The notes under the pieces are model-generated. The model had not been told where the DNA came from. It did not search any database and was given only the letters and a program-made list of their open reading frames with translations. A DNA stretch of 64,000 bases, taken from positions 1 through 64,000 of the forward strand of contig JBAZHC010000007.1 of NCBI GenBank assembly GCA_041652575.1. The letters run 5' to 3'. This DNA is from Phycisphaerae bacterium (lineage in GTDB: Bacteria; Planctomycetota; Phycisphaerae; Sedimentisphaerales; UBA12454). Made by a program: the position numbers and the translations under genes. Positions within the stretch are counted from its first letter, which is position 1; each line of letters starts with the position of its first letter. Shown here piece by piece: positions 1 to 10,153 of this stretch.

Positions 1-2
1 TC

Positions 3-3000
3 GCAAGTCTTGAAAGAGTCGCAGACTGCCAGATTATGAGCAATATGGCCAATACCTCCGGCGGCGGTATTTACATCGGAGGCGAACTGGCAGATGCAAA
101 CTATCCGCAAATCGTAAACTGTCTTATCGTAAAGAATGAATCCAGACGTGACGGCGGCGGTATATCAACCAACTGGTATGCCACGGCAAAAATCAAAAGC
201 TGTACCATAGCAGACAATAACGTTGTTTCGTCCGACTTTGCCATAGTAAACGGCGGAGGTCTTTATTGCTCGTACGGAAGCATAACAGAGGTAAACGACT
301 CTATTATATGGGGCAATATCGCAAATGAAGGTTCGCAAATTGCTCTCGGAAGCGGCGATCCGGCTCATTCATTGACTGCCAGTTTAAAGATAACTCACAG
401 TGATATCGACTTAATCGGCGGTGCATCTGCTGAGGCCGGCTGTATAATAACAGACTATAACAATATCACAGCAAATCCATTATTCGCAGCAGGTCCTCTC
501 CAGGGCAGCTATTATCTGAGCCAGACTCTTGCCGGCCAGACATATGATAGTAATTGCGTTGACAGAGGCAGCACCCCTGCTTCCGTTCTCGGTACAAAAC
601 GTACAACGCGAACGGATCTTGTTGATGATGCCAACGCGCTGGACCTTGGCTATCACTATGACACAGATGTCCATAAGCATACGCTTACTGTTGCGGTACC
701 ACCGCTGGTAAACGGCATAATAGGCGGAACCATCGACTCGCCATGGGAGCCCGGAGTTCATGAGGTTTATCATGGTATCGTCGCTGAGCTTCGCGCCGTT
801 ACCAACACCAACTATAGAGTTTCGCGATGGATTGTTTATGGCAGTACTGCGGCTGAACCAAATACTGTCTTTGATACACATAGTCGCCAATTCAGCATTT
901 TGATGAACTCCGACAAGAAAGTAGCCGTTGAATTTGAATATTACACACGGCGCAATATCATTGTGCCGGACGAATATGAGACTATACAGGAAGCCGTTGA
1001 TAATTCCGAAAACGGTGATGTTATTTACGTCATGACAAACACCGATATTTATCCATTCTACACTGTCCCCAACGAGAATGGTATCGATCTGCAGGGCAAG
1101 GCAATAACTATACGTTCTGCCGACCCGAATGACCCGAACGTTGTTGCCAACACTGTCATTGATTGCCGGAACAGTGCCCGTGCATTCATCTTCCAGAACA
1201 GCGAAGGTTCCGACACTGTTATCAAGGGCCTTACCATAATAAACGGCCGTGCCTCCGGACCAGTCGGCGCTGCGGGCCAAGATGCTGTTGGTAATGGAAA
1301 AGGCGGCGCAATGCTCATCGGTCCAAATGCCGCTCCAACAATTTCAAATTGTGTATTCACAAACTGCAAAGTATTTGGTCCTATTGGCGGTAACGGTCAA
1401 CGCGGACGTGATGGCTACCCTCTCGTCATCGGCTACGCCAACGGCACAGATGGCGGAGACGGCGGCGATGCAATCGGTGCCGGTTATGGCGGTGCAATTT
1501 ATTGCGATGTCAGCAGCAGCCCAGCCATTAAATTCTGCCAGTTCAATAACAATACGGCTCAAGACGCTATAGCCGGAAGTGGAGGCGATGGCGGCGATGG
1601 TTATTATAGCGATACGGATAATAGCTATAAGAGCAATGGCGGTGACGGCGGTAACGGCGGAAATGCCAACGGTGTATGCCGCGGCGGTGCAATATATTGC
1701 GAGACACTCTCCAATCCTTCAATCAGCGGTTGTATATTCACTGGAAACACAGCCGTTTCCACAAGTACCGGCGGCGGAGTTGCCGGTTCAGGAGGTGTAG
1801 GCACTACTTCCGGGTTGAATGGTATGGCCGGCTCTTCAGTAAGTTCATCTTTCGCCGGTGCCGTTTACTGTGCTGAAAATTCCGTCGTTGACTTTAACGA
1901 TTGCATATTTAAAGAGAATTCAGTTTTAGATCCTAACAGCAATGCCACTGATGGTGCTGCCGGTGCAATTTACTCCGAGCAAGACAGCGTAATCACAATT
2001 GCAAAATCTAAATTCAGCCAGAACACCTCTTTCCGTAACGGCGGAGCTGTTTATGCTGCCAAAAACACTATAACACTTACCGACTGTTCGTTCGGAGGAA
2101 ATGCCACCGCTTACGACGCGGCCGATGACTCAAATGCTATTCGTGACGGCGGCGCCTTGTATCTCATTGGCAGTCCTGACAGCCCGATAACCGTCAAAAT
2201 GACCAAATGCGTTATCACAGGCAACTCCGCAAGATGGGGCGGCGGCATATACGCAAAATTCTTCATTGCGGATTTCGATACCTGCTATATAAACAACAAT
2301 TCGGCTGACAGCGGCGGCGGACTCTATTTGATTACAGGTTATTCCTCTACGATAAACGGCGGAATTATTTCAGGAAATACCGCAACCGGAAAATATGGCA
2401 GAGGCGGAGGTTTGGTCGTATCGAACACCTCTGTGCTGATTGCAAATTGCACGATAAGCGACAACACATCGAATTTCTCCGCTGGTGGAATTCTGTTCCA
2501 GGGCGTATCTTCTGTTGTTCCATATCCGTCAAAGGTTAATAACTGCCTGTTTAAAAATAACTCGGCGGTCGTTAATGGCGGGGCTATCGTATCCCGACTT
2601 GACGCTTCACCGATAATTAACAACTGCACCTTTGACCAGCACAGACTTCCGGCTGACGGCAAGGGAAGTGCCGTATTCTGTGAGTACAATTCGTTCCCGA
2701 CGATTACTAACTGTATATTTAATAAGTGCCGAAACATCGCGATATACGAAAATATCGGCGGCAGCGTAAATCTGTCAAACTGTCTGTTCTACGATAACAG
2801 AAACGGCGATTATTACCGTTACGATCCTGACAGAACAATTTATATGACTTATGACAGTGAAAACCCGCTGGTACCTGATGCTAATGCCCTGACAGAGCTA
2901 AATTCAAATACAGGCGGAGGTAACGTCGCAGGCGACCCGCTGTTCGTCACAGGCGACCTTGGCGATTATTATCTGAGTCAAAAAGTTGCCGGACAGGATC

Positions 3001-6000
3001 ACAACTCTCCTGCAATAAACAAAGGAAACGACTTTGCGGCCAATATCCCGGTTCTGCCGAATACAACTATGGCTGATTATACAACAAGAACAGACAGCAA
3101 TTCGGCGCCTGACGCCAACGATGCGGATTTGGTAGATATCGGCTTCCATTACATCAATACCAAAAACGCCGAAGTCCTCACATTAACGACTCAGGTTATT
3201 GGAACTCGCGGCGTAATCAGCCCGGTTGGCACCAACGAGTATTATGAAGGCACTATCGTTCAGCTTACAACAACTGCCGATTTAGGCTGGGAAAGAAGAA
3301 TTTGGACCGGTACGGACAACGACAGTTCGACTAATGCCACAAACTATGTGGTTATGGTTGTCGATAGATCTGTAACTGTGTCGTTTGAACAGCCGGCAAA
3401 ACTCTACGTACCAACCCAGTATCCATCTCTGCAGCATGCAATTGACGCCGCTAAGGGCGGCGATAAGATTATCCTCGCTAAGGGTACTTATCAAGGGAAC
3501 GACAATAATTTAGACATGTCGGTAATTTATATAAACGGCAAAAATGTCATAATTGCCGGCAGCAAGCCGGACGACCCGTGTACCGTGGCTCAAACTATAT
3601 TGTCAGGCAACGGTTTTACCATTACTAATACTGACCGGACAATGGTGTTTGACGGAATTACCATTCAGGATGCTCATTATTACGCAGGCACTGTTGATTG
3701 TTCTGCGGAATGGGCTCATAGTGAAAATGGTGACGGATACAATGGATACAATATCCTTGGCGGTGCGATGAGATTGTATAACGCGTCACCAACAATCCGC
3801 AATTGCCGATTCGTCAGATGCTCGGCCACAGGCAGCAATGGCTGTGAAGGCTCAACTGAATGGGGCGACGGCGGATGGGCAGGTTACGCACATGGCGGCG
3901 CAATAGGAATTGATCCTACAAGTAATCCGCTTGTCAAAAACTGCGATTTTATTGATTGCTATGTCCAGAGCGGCAGCGGAGGCGATGGCGCTACCAGAGG
4001 TCATGGCGGAAACTGGGGCGACTCCAACTCCGTCAGATGGGACTTCGGCCCGTACCAGTCACCTTCGTATTATAGCGGTAAAGGCGGCGCAATTTACTGC
4101 GGCAGCGGCAGTAAACCAGAATTCGAAAACTGTTTCTTCCAGGGCAATACTGCTCTCAGCGGCACAAGCGGCTCAAGCAATATTGACGGCTGGCCTAATT
4201 ATCATTACGCCATCGACTCCTTTGGCGGAGCTGTTTATATAGCCAGCGAAAGCGAGCCGAAATTTACCGGCTGTATCTTCATCAGCAACGAGGCCGACAC
4301 ACGTAATCAGATTGGCGATGCCAACAGAACCTATGATGATGATTTCGTCCTGTTTAATCCAATAGTCAGCTACGGCGGAGCCGTTTGTGCTGAAGGCAGT
4401 TCAATACCGGTATTTAAGTATTGCACATTTACCGACAACATTGCCTGTGCCGGCGGTGCTATGTATTGGGAAAACTCTGTCGCCCACATAAGCAAATGCA
4501 ACTTTGAAGGCTCAACCGCAATGTTTGGCGGCGGCATACTGCTTTTAGACAGCGATTCGATTATCTTTAATTGTAATTTCGTTAACAATCATGCCGTTGA
4601 CCCCGCAGGTCAGGGCGGCGCAATTTACAGTGCATCAAGTGCGTCAAAATTCTATGACTGCCAGATTATGAATAATACGGCCTCCGAATCCGGCGGCGGT
4701 GCCTACTTCAGCGGCGAATTCGAGCCGAATATGCACAACTGTCTGATTACTTCCAATACTGCCGGCCGTGACGGTGCCGGTATATCAGCCAACTGGGATA
4801 CCGAGCTTACTCTTTCAAACTGCACAATCGCAAACAACCTTGTCGTGGATAATAATTCCACTATCGTAGGCTTTGGCGGAGGTTTGAGCTGTGCTTATGA
4901 TGCTTACGCCAGGGTTATTAACAGTATCCTCTGGTACAACAGAGCTGAATATGGTTCAGAAATATCCATTGGAAGCAACTTTGATGCCGCAGATAAGAGA
5001 AAAGCGAAGGTCAGCGTTTACTACAGTGACGTACAGGGTGGCGCAGCAGATGTATTTGCTGACTACGCAAACGGCTGTATACTCGACTGGAATGACATAT
5101 CCAATTTCAGCGGCACAAACCTGACAAATCCGTGGTTTATTAGCGGCCCGTTTGGCGGCAATTACTACCTCAGCCAGCTTGACGCCAATGATGCCAACTA
5201 CTCAAACCCGAAGGACAGCAACTGCGTCGATGCCGGTCTCGACACTGCTATAGCCAATGATATGTACAGACACACTACCAGAACAGACCATGTTATTGAT
5301 ATCGCAGATTCGAATGTAGATATGGGTTATCATTACACTCTGACCGCTGACATAGTCGGTGATTTTGACTTTGACGGCGATGTGGATTTCGATGACTTAG
5401 CCGCGTTTATGGAATACTGGATGCACAGCAATTGCAGCTTCCCGTATTTCTGCCATGATCGCGATATAACTGAAGACGGCGAAGTTGACTTCATAGATTA
5501 CGCCCTCTTTACGGAAAACTACGGTGATGTAGAAAAAATTCCGCCAAAACCAGACCCGATGACATGGGCAGCAAGACCGAGTTCTGCGGGAGCAACTTCA
5601 ATTACAATGACGGCAACTACCGCCAGAGATAATTCAGGTTCGACCGTTCAATACTATTTCGATTGTGTATCCGGCGGCAATTGCTCGCCAACCAACAATA
5701 ATAATGACAGGGACTGGGATCCATGTTCAGTGTACACTAATGACAGCCTTACCAACAACGTACAATATGGTTATCGCGTCAAGGCACGTGATGCCCGACT
5801 CAATGAAACCGGCTGGAGCGTTATCGGTTATGCAATAACAGGCGAAGATACAACTCCGCCTAATCCTGACCCGATGATATGGGCAACAGTGCCTTCGGCA
5901 ACATCGCCGAATTCCATCCGGATGGTTGCAGCCGACGCCTGCGACACCAGCGGCGTTGAATACTATTTTGACTGCGTCAGCCCCGGCTGCCATGACTGCA

Positions 6001-6491
6001 ATAACAATAACTGGCAAAGCAGCATAGTTTATGAAGATAGCGGCCTTGACCCCAATACTACATATACTTACAGAGTCAAGGCTCGTGATAAATCATCAGC
6101 TCAAAACGAAACTCAGTATTCAATACCAATGTCTGCTACCACACTTGCCGCAGGTCAGGAACCAAATGAGACAGAGGATGTTAATGCACCGCTGCCAGAC
6201 CCGAGCGAGTGGCTTAATCCGCCTTCCTGGTACCAGAGCGGCAGCTACTATTACCATACGATGACCGCTGTAACGGCTACCGATGCCAGCCAGGTCTTTT
6301 ACTACTTCGAATGTGTTACCAATTCTGATTTAAGCAGCGACTGGCAGGAAAGTCCAACATACACCACAACAAAAATGACGGCTGTCAGCCATGCCGGTTA
6401 CAGAGTCTGGACTATGGATATTTTTGGGAATTTAAGCGCATCTTCGCGTATCTACCACACATATTGCGGTTATACCTTCCCTTGTCAGTAA
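3..6491 (+). CDS. Giant secreted beta-helix/dockerin protein (5' partial)
   Basis: The reading frame is open to the left window edge, so the N-terminus and any signal peptide are missing. The first ATG at 36 is internal: the residues before it (CQIM) match an internal repeat near 4660. Three stretches of right-handed parallel beta-helix (short repeats with GGG/GGA turns and N-C or S-N-C strands) each close with a TTRTD...D-GYHY signature, near residues 195-210, 1025-1040 and 1750-1768. Two InlB-like repeat domains (about 215-305 and 1044-1120) precede new helices. Gly/Asp/Asn-rich inserts sit near 410-560 and 1240-1330. A type I dockerin (DFDFDGDVDFDDL and DITEDGEVDFIDY) lies at about 1772-1833, followed by three FN3-like repeats each starting PDPM-W or PDPSEW. 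Probable role is a surface or secreted adhesin or polysaccharide-binding or degrading protein; no catalytic site is recognised. Numbering counts from position 36. Confidence 0.85.
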   Translation, partial: ASLERVADCQIMSNMANTSGGGIYIGGELADANYPQIVNCLIVKNESRRDGGGISTNWYATAKIKSCTIADNNVVSSDFAIVNGGGLYCSYGSITEVNDSIIWGNIANEGSQIALGSGDPAHSLTASLKITHSDIDLIGGASAEAGCIITDYNNITANPLFAAGPLQGSYYLSQTLAGQTYDSNCVDRGSTPASVLGTKRTTRTDLVDDANALDLGYHYDTDVHKHTLTVAVPPLVNGIIGGTIDSPWEPGVHEVYHGIVAELRAVTNTNYRVSRWIVYGSTAAEPNTVFDTHSRQFSILMNSDKKVAVEFEYYTRRNIIVPDEYETIQEAVDNSENGDVIYVMTNTDIYPFYTVPNENGIDLQGKAITIRSADPNDPNVVANTVIDCRNSARAFIFQNSEGSDTVIKGLTIINGRASGPVGAAGQDAVGNGKGGAMLIGPNAAPTISNCVFTNCKVFGPIGGNGQRGRDGYPLVIGYANGTDGGDGGDAIGAGYGGAIYCDVSSSPAIKFCQFNNNTAQDAIAGSGGDGGDGYYSDTDNSYKSNGGDGGNGGNANGVCRGGAIYCETLSNPSISGCIFTGNTAVSTSTGGGVAGSGGVGTTSGLNGMAGSSVSSSFAGAVYCAENSVVDFNDCIFKENSVLDPNSNATDGAAGAIYSEQDSVITIAKSKFSQNTSFRNGGAVYAAKNTITLTDCSFGGNATAYDAADDSNAIRDGGALYLIGSPDSPITVKMTKCVITGNSARWGGGIYAKFFIADFDTCYINNNSADSGGGLYLITGYSSTINGGIISGNTATGKYGRGGGLVVSNTSVLIANCTISDNTSNFSAGGILFQGVSSVVPYPSKVNNCLFKNNSAVVNGGAIVSRLDASPIINNCTFDQHRLPADGKGSAVFCEYNSFPTITNCIFNKCRNIAIYENIGGSVNLSNCLFYDNRNGDYYRYDPDRTIYMTYDSENPLVPDANALTELNSNTGGGNVAGDPLFVTGDLGDYYLSQKVAGQDHNSPAINKGNDFAANIPVLPNTTMADYTTRTDSNSAPDANDADLVDIGFHYINTKNAEVLTLTTQVIGTRGVISPVGTNEYYEGTIVQLTTTADLGWERRIWTGTDNDSSTNATNYVVMVVDRSVTVSFEQPAKLYVPTQYPSLQHAIDAAKGGDKIILAKGTYQGNDNNLDMSVIYINGKNVIIAGSKPDDPCTVAQTILSGNGFTITNTDRTMVFDGITIQDAHYYAGTVDCSAEWAHSENGDGYNGYNILGGAMRLYNASPTIRNCRFVRCSATGSNGCEGSTEWGDGGWAGYAHGGAIGIDPTSNPLVKNCDFIDCYVQSGSGGDGATRGHGGNWGDSNSVRWDFGPYQSPSYYSGKGGAIYCGSGSKPEFENCFFQGNTALSGTSGSSNIDGWPNYHYAIDSFGGAVYIASESEPKFTGCIFISNEADTRNQIGDANRTYDDDFVLFNPIVSYGGAVCAEGSSIPVFKYCTFTDNIACAGGAMYWENSVAHISKCNFEGSTAMFGGGILLLDSDSIIFNCNFVNNHAVDPAGQGGAIYSASSASKFYDCQIMNNTASESGGGAYFSGEFEPNMHNCLITSNTAGRDGAGISANWDTELTLSNCTIANNLVVDNNSTIVGFGGGLSCAYDAYARVINSILWYNRAEYGSEISIGSNFDAADKRKAKVSVYYSDVQGGAADVFADYANGCILDWNDISNFSGTNLTNPWFISGPFGGNYYLSQLDANDANYSNPKDSNCVDAGLDTAIANDMYRHTTRTDHVIDIADSNVDMGYHYTLTADIVGDFDFDGDVDFDDLAAFMEYWMHSNCSFPYFCHDRDITEDGEVDFIDYALFTENYGDVEKIPPKPDPMTWAARPSSAGATSITMTATTARDNSGSTVQYYFDCVSGGNCSPTNNNNDRDWDPCSVYTNDSLTNNVQYGYRVKARDARLNETGWSVIGYAITGEDTTPPNPDPMIWATVPSATSPNSIRMVAADACDTSGVEYYFDCVSPGCHDCNNNNWQSSIVYEDSGLDPNTTYTYRVKARDKSSAQNETQYSIPMSATTLAAGQEPNETEDVNAPLPDPSEWLNPPSWYQSGSYYYHTMTAVTATDASQVFYYFECVTNSDLSSDWQESPTYTTTKMTAVSHAGYRVWTMDIFGNLSASSRIYHTYCGYTFPCQ

Positions 6492-6520
6492 TGTCCGGCA
6501 GTTAGTCACATTAAATAAAA

Positions 6521-6547
6521 AGCCCCTGCAATCAGGGGCTTTTTTTT
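6521..6547 (+). terminator. Rho-independent terminator of the beta-helix gene
   Basis: A perfect stem AGCCCCTG / CAGGGGCT with an AAT-type loop is followed directly by eight T residues, 30 bp after the stop codon. This is a textbook intrinsic terminator. Confidence 0.95.
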
Positions 6548-6929
6548 AACCATTCACCCTCTGATACAGAAACATTCCTCAGCCCCCCTATTTCCCCACC
6601 TTCGCCGTGTAATCAATAATAACTACAAAATTCATTGCCATTCGACAATATTCCCAAAAAAGAAACCGGTTAAATAAAGTCTGATTAAACCTCACTATGA
6701 AAGAAAATTTATAGAATTTTACGCTTGGTTATTGACAACCGCAAAGACTAAAAATACTCTATTACAGCCTATTAAGTCTGCATCTAAAGATAATCTCGAT
6801 ATATGAGAACAGCAACGTTCAACATCTCTTGAAAATGACTAAGCCGTATCAGATGAATAACAGGGATTTTGCCGCTTGTTTTAAATATCTTATAAAATAA
6901 GAGAGGATTCAAAAAAGTATTTAAACATC
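6548..6929. other. Intergenic region without a gene
   Basis: About 380 bp of AT-rich sequence between the terminator and the histidine kinase. No ORF, RNA or repeat is recognised. The only signal is a weak promoter candidate near its right end. Confidence 0.5.
6869..6896 (+). promoter_or_regulatory. Candidate sigma70-type promoter for the histidine kinase
   Basis: TTGCCG, a 16-bp spacer and TATAAA lie 34 bp upstream of the kinase start codon. The fit to consensus is moderate and there is no independent support. Confidence 0.3.
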
Positions 6930-9275
6930 ATGGAAGAAAAAGGTTCCAAAAAAAACCTGCCGGCAGTTAAAGCTACAATTGAATTTGTAATTCTAATTCT
7001 TGCCGCAACAGTTCTGTTTTTAACCGTAAATTCTCTGGGGATTTTGGGTGCATTTTGCCGGTCTTATGCTCAACACGATAAGATTATGTTTGCCGTAATC
7101 CTCCTTGCATCGGCATTGGCTTTTTGTTCATTCAGAAGATGGCTTGAAGTTCGAAGAGCACACAAGAAACTGGCCGAATCCGAAGAAAAGCTTCGCTTTC
7201 AGGCAGCGCTGCTGGACGAAATCGGCGATGGTATCACAGCTACCGATTTTGAGGGAAAAATTACCTATGTAAACCAGGCCCAGTGTAACCGGATAAAAAG
7301 AAATAGAGATGAACTAATCGGACAACACGTTGAAATTTATGGTCAGGACCCCTCTTTAGGCGCAACTCAGAACGAGATAGTTCAGGCCACTCTTGCAAAT
7401 GGCAGATGGTCCGGCGATGTTTGCAACACGGCATCGGACGGCAGCAAAATCGTCGTTGAGTGCCATACATGGCTGATGAAAGATAAAGACGGCAACCCGA
7501 CAGGACTGTGCGGGCTATCAAGAGATATGACCGAAAGAAAAACACGCGAACAGGAACTGCAAAAACACAAATGTTATCTCGAAGCTCTTGATAAGGCCGC
7601 CGGAATACTTCTACATTCAATATTAGAAATAAAATACGATGAATTTCTTGCCACTTTAGGAGCTGCTTCCGATGTAGACAGGGTGCACATCTTTTTAAAA
7701 ACCACTGATGAAAAGTCCGGTACGCCCCTCGTCAGACAAAAAACACAATGGTGCCGTAACGAAATCCAGCCTGTGTCGAAAGAATTTACAGAAAAATATT
7801 TTTTAGAAAAAATCTTTCCGGTGTGGCAAAAGATATTGACCGCCGGTAAATGTATACGCCTTTGTACGAAAAACTTCCCGCCCGAACAGCTTGACTTCTG
7901 GGAATCGATACATATAAAAGCACTGCTTATTGTCCCTATAATGCTTGATGACCAATTGGGCGGTTTCATAAGTTTCGATAACTGCACAGAACCGCGTCAA
8001 TGGACAGAATTCGAAATTGAATTTATTGATACGGCGGCAAAAGACCTGGCGAGCGCAATAAAACGGCTGGAAATAAAAAAAGAATTAAAGGAACAGAGAG
8101 ATTTTGCCCAAAAATTAATTGAGACCGCACAAACTATCGTCCTCGTACTGGACGCCAATGCGAATATTATAACCTTCAACCCGTATTTTGAAAAACTATC
8201 CGGTTACCGACTCGATGAAGTAAAGGGAAAAAACTGGATTGAAACCTTCCTGCCGGCACAGAACAGACAAAGAGTCCACAAGATTTTCGAAATAGCCATC
8301 CGTAATACCCCGACACAGGGCTATATCAATCCCATCATAGCAAAGAGCGGCAGGATTATATATGTCGAGTGGTTTGACAAAACACTGAAAGATGAAAATG
8401 GCAAAATAACCGCCCTGCTTGCAACCGGTCAGGATATTACCGAAAGACTAAAGGCCGAAGAGCAGCTCAAAAAGGCTCATCTTGAACTTGAACAAAGAGT
8501 CATACAACGCACCGCGGCACTGCAGACAATAAATACTCAGTTGACAAAAACAATTGAGGAAAAAGACCACATTCAGAAAATCCTGCAGGAAACCGAAAAA
8601 AATGCCGCTCTTGGCAAACTTGCGGCACAAATCGCTCACGAAATCAACAATCCTATGGCAGGAATTAAGAATTCGTTTCTGCTGATAAAAGACGCTATCC
8701 CATCGAATCATCAGTATTTCGGATACGTTGCAAGAATCGAAAAGGAAATCAACAGGGTCTCGCAGATAGTCAAACAGATGTTCGACCTTTACAGGCCTGA
8801 TACAGACTCGGCAGATAATTTTATGGTTCGTGAAGTTATTGAAGATATTACTGAGCTTCTGAGAATCGCCAGCCAGGAAAAGCAGATACTTATCGAAATC
8901 AAATGCTCAGATGATATATCTGTTATCCTGTCAGAAGCGCTTTTCAGGCAGGTAGTTTATAATATAGTCCAAAACGCTATTCAGGCATCGCCGCCACAGG
9001 GGATAATCAAAATAGCCGCTGCAATAAGCGATTCGAGACTTAATATCCAGGTAAGCGACGAAGGACCTGGAATCGATGAAAAAATCAGGGAAAAAATCTT
9101 CGAGCCTTTCTTCACAACCGGCTCCGGCGGTTCCGCAAGCGGGCTGGGGCTGGGACTGTCTATAACAAAAGATATTATCAACGCGATGGAAGGAAAAATA
9201 TCTTTTGAAAACCGTAAACCTATAGGAACCACATTTAATATTTCTATACCAATAAACAATGAATCAGCAAACTGA
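6930..9275 (+). CDS. Membrane PAS-GAF-PAS sensor histidine kinase
   Basis: Two hydrophobic segments (about residues 16-42 and 50-67) with only a few residues between them anchor the protein, so sensing is probably cytoplasmic. A PAS domain (about 85-200, ending in a PAC-like DMTERK), a GAF domain (about 215-375) and a second PAS (about 390-510, ending in DITERL) follow. A coiled coil leads into the HisKA motif IAHEINNP with phosphoacceptor His570. The ATPase domain shows an N box (NIVQNAIQAS), G1 (DEGPGID) and G2 (GLGLGLSI). It overlaps the next gene, a response regulator, by 17 bp, so the two are translationally coupled and likely cognate. A purine-rich AGAGAGG is 23 bp upstream of the ATG, too far for a normal ribosome binding site. 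The signal sensed is unknown. Confidence 0.9.
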   Translation: MEEKGSKKNLPAVKATIEFVILILAATVLFLTVNSLGILGAFCRSYAQHDKIMFAVILLASALAFCSFRRWLEVRRAHKKLAESEEKLRFQAALLDEIGDGITATDFEGKITYVNQAQCNRIKRNRDELIGQHVEIYGQDPSLGATQNEIVQATLANGRWSGDVCNTASDGSKIVVECHTWLMKDKDGNPTGLCGLSRDMTERKTREQELQKHKCYLEALDKAAGILLHSILEIKYDEFLATLGAASDVDRVHIFLKTTDEKSGTPLVRQKTQWCRNEIQPVSKEFTEKYFLEKIFPVWQKILTAGKCIRLCTKNFPPEQLDFWESIHIKALLIVPIMLDDQLGGFISFDNCTEPRQWTEFEIEFIDTAAKDLASAIKRLEIKKELKEQRDFAQKLIETAQTIVLVLDANANIITFNPYFEKLSGYRLDEVKGKNWIETFLPAQNRQRVHKIFEIAIRNTPTQGYINPIIAKSGRIIYVEWFDKTLKDENGKITALLATGQDITERLKAEEQLKKAHLELEQRVIQRTAALQTINTQLTKTIEEKDHIQKILQETEKNAALGKLAAQIAHEINNPMAGIKNSFLLIKDAIPSNHQYFGYVARIEKEINRVSQIVKQMFDLYRPDTDSADNFMVREVIEDITELLRIASQEKQILIEIKCSDDISVILSEALFRQVVYNIVQNAIQASPPQGIIKIAAAISDSRLNIQVSDEGPGIDEKIREKIFEPFFTTGSGGSASGLGLGLSITKDIINAMEGKISFENRKPIGTTFNISIPINNESAN

Positions 9276-10020
9276 CAATATTCTCGGAAATATCCTGCTC
9301 GCAGATGACGAACAAACCTTTCTGGAGGCAACGGCACAACTGCTTCGCAACGAAGGATTCGATTGCGATATCGCCGAAAATACTGAACAGACTCTGAAAA
9401 AACTTTCGCAGAAAAATTACGACCTGCTTATCGCAGATATAAAAATGCCCGGCAATTTAAACCTTGAACTTGTCCAAAAAGCCTCTTCCAGCCATCCTGC
9501 GATGAGTATCATTCTCATAACAGGTTACCCTTCTCAGCAAACCGCCATCGCAGCAGTCACACTGCCTGTAACCGCCTATATACTTAAACCTCTCGATCTT
9601 CCAGAGTTGCTGCAAAAAACCAAATCGGCTGTTAAAGTCAGTATGCTCTACAAGACAGTAAACAACACTAAAAACAATATTATGAAATGGGTTGAAGAAC
9701 TGGAAAATATCGAGCTTACCCTGCAGCAAAACAGATATGATGCGTTCGACGCCGCCTTAAAAAGCTTTCTCAGTATTACGACCGCAAAAATAGACGAAGT
9801 TTTCGAGAATATTCGTCTTGTTACATTTCTGCTCGACGATATTAAACCTAATGCTCAAGTCTGCAAAATTATGAACTGTTCTAAATTATCGGACCTTACA
9901 GATGGAATAGAACAGGCTGTAAATTCCATCAAAAAAAGCAGAGAAATGTATAAATCAAAACAATTGGCCGAAATAAGAACAAAACTGGAAAAGTTACTTG
10001 AAAATATCCAGAAGTTTTAA
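9259..10020 (+). CDS. Response regulator with uncharacterised helical output domain
   Basis: The N-terminal receiver domain (about 12-125) has the acidic pair Asp16/Asp17, phosphoacceptor Asp60 (LLIADIKMPGN), Thr88 and Lys110. The last 125 residues form a helical region with no recognised DNA-binding or enzymatic motif. It contains a short C-N/L-NC-KLS-LT-G motif and a KSK-L-E-R-KLE tail that recur in the paralogue at 11196. The start overlaps the kinase gene, which makes it the obvious phosphorylation partner. The shared, unfamiliar C-terminal domain is the point of interest. The family could act by protein-protein contact rather than by binding DNA. Confidence 0.9.
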   Translation: MNQQTDNILGNILLADDEQTFLEATAQLLRNEGFDCDIAENTEQTLKKLSQKNYDLLIADIKMPGNLNLELVQKASSSHPAMSIILITGYPSQQTAIAAVTLPVTAYILKPLDLPELLQKTKSAVKVSMLYKTVNNTKNNIMKWVEELENIELTLQQNRYDAFDAALKSFLSITTAKIDEVFENIRLVTFLLDDIKPNAQVCKIMNCSKLSDLTDGIEQAVNSIKKSREMYKSKQLAEIRTKLEKLLENIQKF

Positions 10021-10027
10021 TGTTTCC

Positions 10028-10056
10028 TAAATGTTTTTTATTGGAATTGCCGATAA
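10028..10056 (+). promoter_or_regulatory. Possible sigma28 (FliA)-type promoter
   Basis: GCCGATAA, identical to the FliA -10 consensus, lies at 10049-10056 with a TAAA 17 bp upstream; consensus spacing is about 15. A second GCCGATAA with a similar flank (TGGAAT just upstream) follows the paralogous regulator. Spacing is imperfect, so this is a tentative call. Confidence 0.3.
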
Positions 10057-10153
10057 TATAAATGATAAGATAAATTGAGTTTATTAGGACAATGCTCGCT
10101 GCTAATAGCGTATATCATTTTGGGTATATGATAGGAGTATGCGGGGGTAAGTC

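Noticed and set aside
480..1280. 266-residue minus-strand frame inside the beta-helix gene
   Set aside because: It mirrors a long, well-supported plus-strand gene with repeat structure and shows no domain of its own.
1560..1700. Gly/Asp/Asn-rich run resembling PE-PGRS or a tandem DNA repeat
   Set aside because: The run is irregular at the DNA level and belongs to beta-helix turns of the large protein.
6660..6675. AAACCGGTT near 6664 as a further island operator
   Set aside because: It lies alone, is not extended to the A/T-tract palindrome, and is far from the island.
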